The notes beneath the pieces are model-generated. The model was not told where the DNA came from. It did no database searches and saw only the letters and a list, made by a program, of their open reading frames with translations. Made by a program: the position numbers and the translations under genes. From contig NW_025064887.1 in assembly GCF_019112545.1 (NCBI RefSeq), positions 447,448-511,447 on the forward strand: a stretch of 64,000 nucleotides of DNA, given 5' to 3'. The number at the start of each line of letters is the position of its first letter. Positions within the stretch are counted from its first letter, which is position 1. Shown in pieces: positions 23,551 through 33,097 of the stretch. The stretch is from Guyanagaster necrorhizus (taxonomy: Eukaryota > Basidiomycota > Agaricomycetes > Agaricales > Physalacriaceae).

Positions 23551-25150
23551 TTACGAAGTATCCATATTATCCTCTGCTGTGGGTTCTTCCTCCCTCACAT
23601 AACACCCTAGCGCTGTACTCCACACAAATTGATGGTTCAACAGCTTCGTGAGCGTCTCATAAGCGCAAATGTTAGCAAACGGTACCCCCGTCCTTGGATC
23701 AAGATACGGCGCGGGTTGACCAGTCAATGGGCAGATCTGCTTGGGTCGCGCTGTGACAGAAACCCTTCAGATACAAAAAAATAAGAGACACGGGAATCTC
23801 ACAAATAGGTCTTCCCTTTCCACTATACACCTTGACCTGATCCCATCTAACATGATCACCGAAAATAACCTCCATCGACTCGGTCCACGATGGCTTGGGC
23901 GCTTTTTCGTATTGCGCAAGTTCATAGACGAGATAGTTTTTGCTAACCTTTTCTGTTCGTTCTTCGAAGACAGGTGCAGGAGGAGGTGCAGGAGGGGGAA
24001 GATAGTGCATGTACGGATTTTGGTAATGCGTTGTCATAGCTGAAGGGTAGTAGGGGTAGGTCAGTGGTGTAGATGTACTGGGTGCGTTGTAAGCTCCATA
24101 ACCGTGTCCGTAGCTATATGCTGGCGTGGTTGCAGGTGGCGGAGGCGGGGTGACTTCCACTTGGACTTTCACTTCCTCGCTCCGGCTTACCCACCGCAGT
24201 AGAGGGCCCTCGGCAGCAGCTCTCACCACTCGGGCGCGCTTCCGTTTCTCCTCCTCGAGTTTGAGATAGTCACGATGTTCGACAATGTTGCCCTCCTCAT
24301 TATCGAGTGCTCGGGCAATGAGTTCGTCTTGTGTTATTTCGCGGGTGAGAGCCTTGACCTTCTTCGGTGTCTGAGCAGCCTGTATATATGGAAATGAGAA
24401 GGGAAGGAGATACAGCATAAGGATATGACACTTACGCGCTTCTCTTCACCCTTTTTGAATCGCTTGGCTGTCGCTGATGTGTTCTTTATTGTGTGTGTTC
24501 TTTTACTATGTCGCTGCCCCTTGGCGTCACGTTTAATGACTTCTCCTGTCTCTGCATCGACGGCGGTTCCCAACGAGACGCGACGGTTTGGTCTCAATTT
24601 GGTCGCTGGGGCACTAGATGCCGAGGCTTCAGGATTAAATGTGACTTTCTGGCGGACATGAGCGGCAGCAGTCGCCTTTTCTATACGAATCCGAGCAGCC
24701 TGGGAATGACGATTAATAGGACGAACACCGTGACAGGTTAAACAAACCTTACGTGCTCGCTTTTCTTCGTCTAGTGCTTCCTGTTCCCCTGCGTCACCTT
24801 CCCCTTGAGGCTCTTCGTCTGTGCTCTCAAAGTCGGACTCGAAGACATCTTCTTCATCTGTGAAACAAAATGAGTTGGCGAGAACTTCTAAGTGTCAAAC
24901 AAGAACGTACATCTGTCGACAGAAAAATCGACGTCATCATCAAGGTCTGTTATCGAGTCATCTATTAACATTTCAGCCAGTGCAGCCTCCATCCTGTCCA
25001 GATTTTTATCAGGGCATAGAATAACTGAAGGACTACAACGAAATACCTGTTTCCCGCTGTGCTCCGTTTTGAACGTCGAGCTACAAGAAGCTCTACTTCG
25101 ACTGGTGCTTCGACTGGTGTTTCCACCATTGTCGTATCTGCCGTCGACAT
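23551..25150 (-). CDS. VPS72: SWR1-complex subunit VPS72/YL1 (histone H2A.Z handling)
   Basis: Exons 25047-25150, 24911-24993, 24748-24857, 24436-24699, 23803-24379 and 23551-23750 give 445 residues. The N-terminal YL1 region has the order expected for H2A.Z-H2B binding: RRSKRSTAGNR, an acidic stretch (ITDLDDDVDFSVD, then EEDVFESDFESTDEE) and RPNRRVSLG. The YL1-C motif near the end reads CPLTGQPAPYLDPRTGVPFA. Between them lie coiled-coil KALTREITQDELIARALDNE and a Tyr/Pro-rich loop. In yeast, Vps72/Swc2 delivers H2A.Z to the SWR1 remodeller. The gene shares a 98-bp divergent promoter with the mitoribosomal protein to its right. Confidence 0.95.
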
Positions 25151-25248
25151 GTCGCAAATGGTGACCAAACGGTGACGATAGGTGGAAGAAGAAACGGCTC
25201 GGCGGCTTCCGAGATCAACAAACATAAACTCGTCCTCCTTTCACTGCA

Positions 25249-25937
25249 ATGGCTATAAAAGCAGTCGCGAAGGTGGTGCCGCCTAAAATTCCGCAGAAAA
25301 TAGATTTGGTGCTGGATTGGTTGAGAGCGCCGCCAAGGCTCCAACTACGTGGCGTGCAGAAGCTGAAGATATCCCTAGCATACCGCAACGACCACTTTGG
25401 CGCGAGGTTCGTTTGCATTTTCCTGTATTTTAAGGATATCTTCACGTCTGTTAGGCATTTCGTGAAAGAACAACTCCCTCGTATCCGTTTCGCCAATCCG
25501 AATCTCGATATCCAGGTGGAAAAGGCTTTAAAAACAAAGTCGGAAGGATGGAGGCCAGAGATCGAGCTTGTATTTGGTGGGTGAATTCCTTGTTTTCTTG
25601 TATTTAAGCATTGAATTTTGGCACAGAGGATAGCAAACAGAAGACACTCGACCTGCATGAGAAATGGTCCACTACGATATTGAAAGAACTCATGGATACA
25701 GCGGGTACCGAAGGATGGGCCAGATGGAAAACGAATGCATTGGCCAATGGGTTGCCAGTCATTCCTGGGGAGGAGAACGAATCAAGGGCAAGAGTATCAA
25801 CGGATGTCAGGCGACTGCCCTCTTTGAAGGAATTCCGAGCAGCGAAACAGAGGGTAGAGGCAGCTAATCCCAAGGCTAACCCACCACGGATGACACCGAA
25901 GCCTTCACCAGCGACTGAGGCGCCACCGGACCCATGA
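25249..25937 (+). CDS. Mitochondrial ribosomal protein with L51/S25/CI-B8 thioredoxin-like domain (mL61/Mrp49 or mS25 type)
   Basis: Exons 25249-25406, 25455-25576 and 25627-25937 give 196 residues. The core reads KLKISLAYRNDHFGARHFVKEQLPRIRFANPNLDIQV, the L51/S25/B8 domain shared by mitoribosomal proteins and a complex I subunit. The domain starts about 35 residues in, after a basic helix (MAIKAVAKVVPPKIPQKID), and a basic tail follows (RRLPSLKEFRAAKQRV). Yeast mL61 (Mrp49) is shorter (about 137 residues), so the tail is an extension. Whether the protein sits in the large or small subunit cannot be decided by eye. The gene converges on the GET2-like gene with a gap of only 47 bp. Confidence 0.8.
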
Positions 25938-25984
25938 TATCTTACGGTATGAACATAATGCAGCAAATATCTGCGATTAAACAA

Positions 25985-26966
25985 CTATACAGCGAACCAT
26001 GGTGCCAACCATACTATGAACCCCAATCCGACGATCAGTCCTGCAAGGTCATCAAGCAGCATTGAGAACAGCGAAATGTATTTCCACCCGTAGACAATGG
26101 TAGATGAAAGTTGTGGTGGTAAAAAAGGAACAGCCATATTCAGCAAGAAAGGCAGAGGTGCCGCATCCTGTGAGAAGAGTCAATATAAGATATTTCGTTC
26201 GGCACTAAAATGACCTACTGTGCCAACGAATATGCGGGTGGAGTGCAGAACAATTTGTATTGTCATCAACGCCCAGAAAAATGGCTGTAGAGAGCGTCTG
26301 AGGAAACTCAAGAAGGGAGGAAGTCAGAAAACTGACCACTAGCTGAATACGACCCATCTCCTTCCCCAGTTCAGCCCACCTCTGCCACAGCACATTCTTT
26401 CGCTCGTTCATCAATCCTCCTAACGACTCTTGAGCTTTGGGCTCTTTGTATAACACAAAGAATGCGAGGAAACTCCACATGACTATGAGATGGAGCAGTG
26501 GCAGCAATTTCTGCAAAAGGGACTTCGGCTGTACGACTGGCTCTGGAACCTTGCCTATGGCTGGCATACCACCTGGTAAACCACCTTTTCCATTTCCCCC
26601 TCCAGATGCCGCAAGAAGATGTGAGAAAAGAGGATTGTCTGCGAGATTAGGTATGGGAGGCTCCGCTCCTGCAGGCATCCGCCCCATGAGCGCCTGCATG
26701 AGCTGCTGCTGCTGTTGTTCGGACCATACTGATGGATCCGGCGTAGAATTGGGAACTGGTTCTGCCAGAGAAGGAGGCGTCGGCATGGACGTCTCTTCTC
26801 CTACAAAGTTTGGAAGACTAGAAAGTTTTGGAACAGGGGGGTCGTCATGTACGTACGCAGGCGCATCTTCGCCTCGACCAGACGTGGTGAGTTTCGCGAG
26901 CCGGTCACTGCCACGACTGAGGATGGCTTGTCGACGAGCCTGTGCTCGTGCAGATGCAGAAGACAT
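25985..26966 (-). CDS. GET2: GET2/CAMLG-like ER membrane receptor subunit
   Basis: Exons 26340-26966, 26219-26284 and 25985-26167 give 291 residues. The cytosolic head begins with the basic helix ARAQARRQAILSRGSDRLAKL, which resembles the Get3-binding RERR-type helix of Get2 followed by a K(I/L)T stretch. A Pro/Gly-rich linker leads to three hydrophobic segments: LLPLLHLIVMWSFLAFFVLY, PFFWALMTIQIVLHSTRIFV and DDLAGLIVGLGFIVWLAPWF. This layout matches fungal GET2, which with Get1 receives tail-anchored proteins from Get3 at the ER. I chose the ATG at 26966 because the basic helix follows at once; an in-frame ATG ten codons upstream is possible. Alternative: another three-helix ER protein with a basic head. 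Confidence 0.75.
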
Positions 26967-27338
26967 GGTCGTACTTTTCTTGCCGCTTACCAGCAACGTG
27001 GTGCGGGTTCACAAAGCGGCCGGGATGTCGGACCGAAAATACGGACATCCCGCTCACCAATGCAAGTTGTATGCTCCATTTAAACTTTGCACAGGGCCAA
27101 GTAGGAGAACCTCAGCGCACGTCTATACAACGCAGATATTCTTTGCCGTGTCTACACAACTACACAAACCTTCAAGCTTCAAGCTTCAAGAGTAAAACGG
27201 TGAATATGGGCTACTCGCTGTTACATCGGCAAAGTCTTTATTTCGTCATAAACTACATCAAGCAAGGCAGCATATCCATGAGTACCATCGTATATATTTT
27301 TTGTAGCCATGGAACACAGTCAGCAGCTTATACATCAC
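26967..27338. other. Intergenic region with a short tandem repeat
   Basis: About 370 bp between GET2 and SPC3. A three-copy 7-nt direct repeat (CTTCAAG units) lies around 27172-27191. No gene is supported. Confidence 0.5.
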
Positions 27339-28078
27339 TTATGATATGTGATCTTCGACATGAAACTCGACCGGTTCCAGAGTAGTAGCGGCTTCGCCGT
27401 AAATTAAGAGACCGACGTAAGGCATCACGTTGTATTTGAGGGTATAGTTTGATGTCGGAATGTCCCTGAAACAACAGGTCAAATTTTCACTTACAAAACG
27501 CAAAGTACGGACTTACTTGAACTTTCGCGAGACATCCCGGAACGCATATTTGTTCTTGCCCGATACATTGATGATGGCATCTGCCTTTCTCCGCACAATA
27601 CGGTCCCATATCACGACTTCGTTATGCACCTTGTTGGGAGGGTTGATCAGAGCAATGCAAGCAACATAGCAACACCTTCACCGACCCCTTCGGTATTGAC
27701 ATACTCTGCTTCTAGGTAAAGAAAAAGCTGTTTCGTATTCCAGTTGAAAAGTGGGGTCAAGTCTGTAACACATGTAATCATTGGCGACCTGACATACTGC
27801 GGCGCATACCAGCTTTGAGGTCGAAGTTTACAAACGCCATCTCTTGCTTCCTACGAGGGTATCGAGGGACTTTTGCATTATATCTATAGAGATATTGGAC
27901 TTTCCACCGTTGCAAAGGTGTCCAGAGGGACTCACACTTTGACAGCGGCGACCGTTAGCTTGCCCTTTGGATCGGCAGTGAAAAGAAATGATGAAAGCGC
28001 GATAGCACCGAGGAGACACATCATGCATGTAGACAAGAAGGCAGATACATTGTTGACGCGAGATATTATGCTATGCAT
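27339..28078 (-). CDS. SPC3: Signal peptidase complex subunit SPC3 (SPC22/23)
   Basis: Exons 27936-28078, 27810-27883, 27674-27762, 27517-27629 and 27339-27465 give 181 residues, the usual length. A single N-terminal membrane helix (VSAFLSTCMMCLLGAIALSS) follows the conserved start MHSIISRVNN. The lumenal domain shows EMAFVNFDLKADLTPLFNWN, TKQLFLYLEAEY, NEVVIWDRIVRRK, KYAFRDVS and YTLKYNVMPYVGLL, all typical. SPC3 is essential for ER signal peptidase function. The donor of the third intron is the weakest junction (GGT|GTTGCT), chosen because it keeps phase and gives EGVHNEVV. It shares a 142-bp divergent promoter with the monopolin gene. Confidence 0.95.
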
Positions 28079-28159
28079 GATAAGGGAGAGGGGAGGGCGT
28101 TCGTGACGAAGCGACACGTCGTCGGCCAAGATGAGGATGTCACATTGTGTCACGTCATT

Positions 28160-28206
28160 ACGCGTTAGTGACAAACATCACAAACGTGACACAACCGCTC
28201 ACGCGT
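28160..28206. promoter_or_regulatory. Two MluI (MCB) boxes in the SPC3/CSM1 divergent promoter
   Basis: ACGCGT occurs at 28160-28165 and 28201-28206. Repeated GTCAC/GTGAC half-sites lie just left (about 28137-28195). ACGCGT is the MBF binding core for G1/S genes in yeasts. The right box ends 14 bp before the CSM1/PCS1 ATG. The functional link is inferred. Confidence 0.5.
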
Positions 28207-28220
28207 CGTCCGACAAGGGC

Positions 28221-29890
28221 ATGTCCGACGATTCACTAGGTACGATGACCATCGATGGCCTACTTTTCTGCCCTTTACTAATCAGAAATTTTACTAATAT
28301 TTAGACTTGGGAGGCCTGGGTCCGACGACTCCAGCAGCAAACTCAAGGATGGCTCGTGCGGCGCAGGGTCGGAGTGCGGTAGCAGGCCCGTCAAGACCAA
28401 TATCCAAGGCAGGTAGACAGAAGAAGGATGCGACACCAAGCTCGTCCGGTGATGAGGGCCATCCCGTCGTGGTTCCTGATGACGATGACACCGACGACAA
28501 TGACGGAGAAGAGTCGGTGACAGAGGTGGTTGCCCGCAAACCCCAGACAGCGCGAAGGGGTAGAAAACCTGGCATAAACGGTATGCCTCGTGTGAAGAGA
28601 AAAGGAAAAGCCAAGGCCGCATCGCCCAAAATGACGCAACCGTTATTTCCTGAAGTACTTGACGATTCGGAGGACGACCGCGCGGTGCAGGTGGCTGCCG
28701 TGACAAATAGCGCGATCGATGGCAATTCGGGCAGCGAAATGAAACGTCTTCGTCGTGAACTAGTTGAGGTATGCTCCAGATCGTGTGTTCCCCATTCAAA
28801 CCACCAGTTCTTCCACAGACCAGAGACAGCGCCAACAAGTATTCTAAACAATTGGAAGAGCTCTTCGCGATCAGACATACGGAACCAGAGCGTTTACTAG
28901 TTGAGTATCGGAAACAATCTGACTCCAAGATGGAAGGTTGGTTGTTCTCAAGCTAAAATGACTATGAATTCTCATAAAATCCCTCCAGCCCAGGACGCGA
29001 TAATCAGGGAGCTGACATCTAACCTGGCGAAGAAAGAACCATTAATGAGGGAAGGCAAGACGTCTATGCTACACCTTATGACACGTGAAGCTGTGGACGA
29101 AGAGAAGGAAACATTGGAACGTGATGTTCAGAGATACAAAGGGAGGGTAGAGGTGTGCGACAGGGATTTGAAGGAGAAGGATAAGAGAATCCTTGAACAA
29201 GACCAGACCAGTCCGTCTATTACATATATTTCTCTTGAACACGATATCTTACCTTTGTCTAGTCAAGGACCTCCGGATAGAACTCCAGGCAGAAATTGAC
29301 CGAGCGAACGCCCTCGCGAAAGATCCACGTCGTCCGCCTGGATCAGCTCAACGAAGCAGAGGCCAGACTATCCTGGGCGCGCAAGAACCAAAGCACGGGG
29401 CAACCATACAGTTCTACGAGGATGTAACCAACCTTCTCATCACCAATGTCAGAAATGAGAAGTGTAGCAAGCGTGACAAAGAAGAGGATTGGATCTTGAC
29501 GTGCATATATACCTACGTTGACGAAGATTCGCCTGGAGATCCGGACTCCAACGGCAAAAGTATGTTTCCAATCCTCCTTAGTCGAACTCACTTGTATGAA
29601 TATCGTTATTTACAGGCCTCAATTTCAATCTTCGCTTATGTCATGAACTCGCCGAAGGCAATGAATACGCAGATGCTGTACTGTATTCCCCGCTCGAGTT
29701 GGACAAGGAACCCGAAGATTTCGTCCAGCAACTAGACTTCTTGTCGGGTCCGTTCACTTTCCCGCGGCGACAGTTGCCAGTCTTTATACGCACAATCAAT
29801 AATACCATAGGGAAGACGATGCAAGAGGAAGGAGAGGAAGAAGGCGAGGGTGAGGCAGCGGAAGACGATGACGTTCAAATGGTTGAGTAG
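28221..29890 (+). CDS. CSM1: Monopolin complex subunit CSM1/PCS1
   Basis: Exons 28221-28239, 28305-28768, 28819-28936, 28989-29210, 29263-29559 and 29616-29890 give 464 residues. The first exon is only 19 nt (MSDDSL). A disordered, basic and acidic region (to about residue 160) is followed by coiled coil, then the globular Csm1 domain starting ATIQFYEDVTNLLI and continuing through SLNFNLRLCHELAEGNEYAD, LYSPLELDKEPEDF, LDFLSGPFTFPRRQLPVFI. The tail is acidic. Csm1/Pcs1 forms V-shaped complexes that clamp kinetochore microtubule sites and act in rDNA silencing. The assignment rests on the globular domain pattern. Confidence 0.88.
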
Positions 29891-30474
29891 CAGATTTGGT
29901 TCGTGATGTTTTTCCCATTATTTACTGTAAGTATTTTCTAAGATTATGGGCATCTTGGTGCGTCTATTAGTGTTATTTGACTGGATCCCGTTTATGTTGC
30001 TTAGGCCAAATTCGCCTAGTGATTCGGAAGCTGACGTTCATGTAACTTCAAATTGTTGTCCGCAAAACCGGCTCTCTGAAAGCCTAAAGGTTTGCTAAGC
30101 TCGTTCTGGTGTTGCTACTCTTATAAACTAAACCGTCTGGTCTGGTTACTTCTCAGCTGACTTGAGTTCAAGGCTTCAAATCCACTTGCAACGCCCGTCA
30201 GCAGAGGGCTTTGAATGTCCGATACCACGCTATCTATCTCTTCATCATCAACATTTCTTGCATCTCCATGGCTTTACGCTATACGAAGTATGGCTAGAGA
30301 GCGCCATCTAGTTTTTCCTATCCTATACGGCTCCGGTAGGTCCAAGGAGAAGTCGGGTATCTAGGTCAGGGATTTTAAGGAAGACCGGGGTTTAAAAGGT
30401 TGACAGGCTGCGTACAAGTGCTTCGATACGCAGATCTTGTAAACGTTGAACTTTTGAGTTTGCGCTCTATCTAT
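29891..30474. other. Convergent intergenic region
   Basis: About 580 bp between the 3' ends of CSM1 and the asparaginase gene. Only UTR-like sequence; no gene seen. Confidence 0.5.
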
Positions 30475-32980
30475 TCATATAGATATGTTTACTCCGATGG
30501 TGTCCCATGTCTCTTGGCATTTTCGGTCGTTGGCTCGGACGGCGTTCTTTGCTGCCGTACTTGCAAAGCCTTCATCCATGCCACCTAAGCTGGCCCCAGC
30601 CTGAGCCAGGACTTCAACGACATCTCGGTGGCCTTGTCTGGCAGCCTGTAAATATTGAACCATAAACACACCGATGAAACTGCTGTTGAATATCACATCA
30701 CGTACGTAATATAGCGGTGTATGTCCTAGAGTATCCCGCAGATGAACTAGAGCACCCGACTGCAATAAGACATTGACAGACTCAGTGTGGCCATTCAAAG
30801 CTGCTACATGCAATGGAGATCGACCAGATCCTGGTTCTAGCGAATTCACTAGCCCGTTTGCTATGTTACCGTACTGGGGAGCATCTACCGACGGACTCAA
30901 CACAGAATCTGGGTCTGAATATCTTGATGGAGTAGATGATGAATCCAGACAAAATCGGATACTTGAAGTATCGTTCCTCGCGGAGGCAAGATGGATAAGG
31001 AATGGAAAAAGTACTGCTTCTGTTGAAGCAGCCTCCGCTGCAGTCCAGGACCAAGACGCAGCTGCATCCTGAGACGCTTCATCTACAGGTGCAGATAAGG
31101 TTATCTTTGGTACGGGTGAAGCAGACTGTTCTAATAGCCGAACGAACTGAGACAGAACTCCTTGGATTTTCTCAAGGTTCTGGTCAATGGTGGGTTGACT
31201 TGGAACAGCACCAGACATTGGTCGGGTGAGCTCACCACGAAGTGGCGTACCCATGAGCTTTCTGATGTCGTCAGTACTCAGCTCGGGCTTTGACAACAGA
31301 TAGCTTAGTTTGGCCAAAGCACACTGTAGAATGCGTGGTTAGAATTGTAGATCTCAGATTCGACTGGATCAATCTTACTTCAGGCGTCATATCATGCCCG
31401 GGAACAACACCGGCTTGAAGAAGCGTTCTTCCAGTCTCATATGCGTCTGAAACTGTACCCTTGGCACACTGCGAGATTGCAACAACGATGACCCCCCTTT
31501 CACAGGCTTCCTTCAGGGCCAGCATCAAGTCTTTTCGTTGTGGAGCGTTCCCAGCTCCGAACGTCTCCAGAATAACTCCTCTGATAGGCGGCATGAAAAA
31601 GGCGCTAACAGTTGCAGCTGTAATTCCTGGGAACAGACGAAGCGTGGCTGTGGAGGCGTGTGAACGCGTGTATAATGTGATTCGGAAGAATTTGGGAACC
31701 TACCGACGTGAGGGCTCATCTCTGCAATCGAAACGATCAGAATATCATCACTTTATTGTGAAAGAGAAGCTCACGCTTATGAGCTCGGAAACGCCGTAGA
31801 CTGGTTTGCCTGATCACATCGTTCCAGTTCACTACGATGTCGATGCCAACTTAGCCGTAATCAGTACCGCTTCCAACGTTATGTATAAGTCATACCATTC
31901 ACAAGCGGAGCAAAGTTGGGGCTATCGAAGGCGCTAAGATCATATGAAGATATTTTTGAGACCCTGTTTCCCCGGAACAGGGTATGATTGAAGTACAGAG
32001 AACATTCTACCCTGAAGAGTTAACAGGATATTCACATGAGGAGATTGAGAGCAGGTACCTGGGATAATATAATGTCCCGCGATGGTTAGCGCACCCATTA
32101 AATTGTCTGTAGCATCATTTCGAAGTTGCGACAATGGTATTTGCGCGCCTGTGACGATCTGACATATCGTGTCAGGGTTTTTACATTGAGGTAGTCAAGC
32201 TTTACATACGACTGTTTTTCCTAAATCTTCCAGAAGGAAACTCAATGCACTTGAGGTGTATGACATGGTGTCGGTACCATGGAGTACAACGAAAGCGTCA
32301 AAGGAGTAGTTGAGTTCTATTTCAGATGCTATACGTATCCAGTCTAAATTGCGCAAAATATGGATAAGAATGGCCCATTAAAGACATGAATACTCGTTAC
32401 CGTCAATCTCGATATTACTGCTATCCAGCAAAGGGTTCCACTGAACAAAAGATAATCAATCCTAAATTTGCCCGTGGTCCGCGAACATTGGACGAACCTC
32501 TAGAATAGCATATCTGATGGACTTGCTGCCACTACCCCCGGGAACTGCGCTTCGAGGTGTGACAAGGCTGGGTAGGTGTGCTTCGTATACGTTCTCAGCG
32601 ACCTGGATGCTGTGTGCTACCGCCGATGATTGATTTGGGGTCAGCCCATATGACGTTCCGATGGGACGAGATGATCGAACAAGTAGGGTGGGCTGTTGAG
32701 GCGTCGAAATAACTGATGCGCTAGGTGTTGCATTGCCTCCAAGAGGACTAGATCTTCCGCTGCCAGTGCTCCATTCTCGAAAGCCTTGCACGGAACCAGA
32801 ATTCGAGAACAGAGAATTTTGCAGCGGATCATGGAACCGTGTCTGGCTGCGAAGCGTTTCGGTCAAAAAGTACGGCTCCGGGACGTATCCTCTGGATCCA
32901 ATAAGCATCCCAATGGTGCCACCGGTATATATAACAAGGACTCTGGACTCATCGGACAGAATTGGAGTGGCCGTGTCCAT
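30475..32980 (-). CDS. Cytosolic type I L-asparaginase with C-terminal ankyrin repeats (ASPG-like)
   Basis: Ten exons: 32498-32980, 32401-32440, 32210-32343, 32059-32158, 31896-32006, 31775-31849, 31704-31721, 31379-31647, 30706-31323 and 30475-30645, for 672 residues. The asparaginase fold carries both catalytic threonine motifs, YTGGTIGM near residue 18 and VLHGTDTMSYTSSAL near residue 190. It also has IVTGAQIPLSQLRNDATDNL, VILETFGAGNAP and an ISQCAKGTV stretch. The C-terminal third holds ankyrin repeats (GRSPLHVAALNGHTESVNVL, then AARQGHRDVVEVLAQAGA). This is the architecture of human ASPG. The enzyme hydrolyses asparagine to aspartate and ammonia. Exon 7 is an 18-nt micro-exon. A Ser/Pro-rich insert of about 100 residues sits after the first motif, longer than in bacterial enzymes. 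Confidence 0.93.
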
Positions 32981-33018
32981 CAGGGAGAAAAAAGATGGTG
33001 ATGGTCAAGAAATGCGCC

Positions 33019-33050
33019 GATAAGATAAAAGCGATCGATCACTAGATAAT
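33019..33050. promoter_or_regulatory. Cluster of GATA motifs in the asparaginase/TRP5 divergent promoter
   Basis: GATAAG at 33019, GATAAA at 33024 and GATAAT at 33045 lie in the 117-bp gap between the two ATGs. Fungal GATA factors (AreA/Nit2 type) act on such clustered sites during nitrogen limitation, and asparaginase is a plausible target. The role is inferred. Confidence 0.4.
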
Positions 33051-33074
33051 AAGTTTTATTGGTCCTTCCAAATC

Positions 33075-33080
33075 TGACTC
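33075..33080 (+). promoter_or_regulatory. GCN4/CPC1-like core site before TRP5
   Basis: TGACTC lies 18 bp upstream of the TRP5 ATG. It is the core of the TGACTCA general amino-acid control element, which governs TRP genes in other fungi. A single six-base match so close to the ATG is weak evidence. Confidence 0.3.
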
Positions 33081-33097
33081 GACTTGCTGCCATCATC

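Noticed and set aside
28278..28928. 216-codon minus-strand frame
   Set aside because: Antisense to the low-complexity head of CSM1, whose plus-strand exons keep phase and family motifs.
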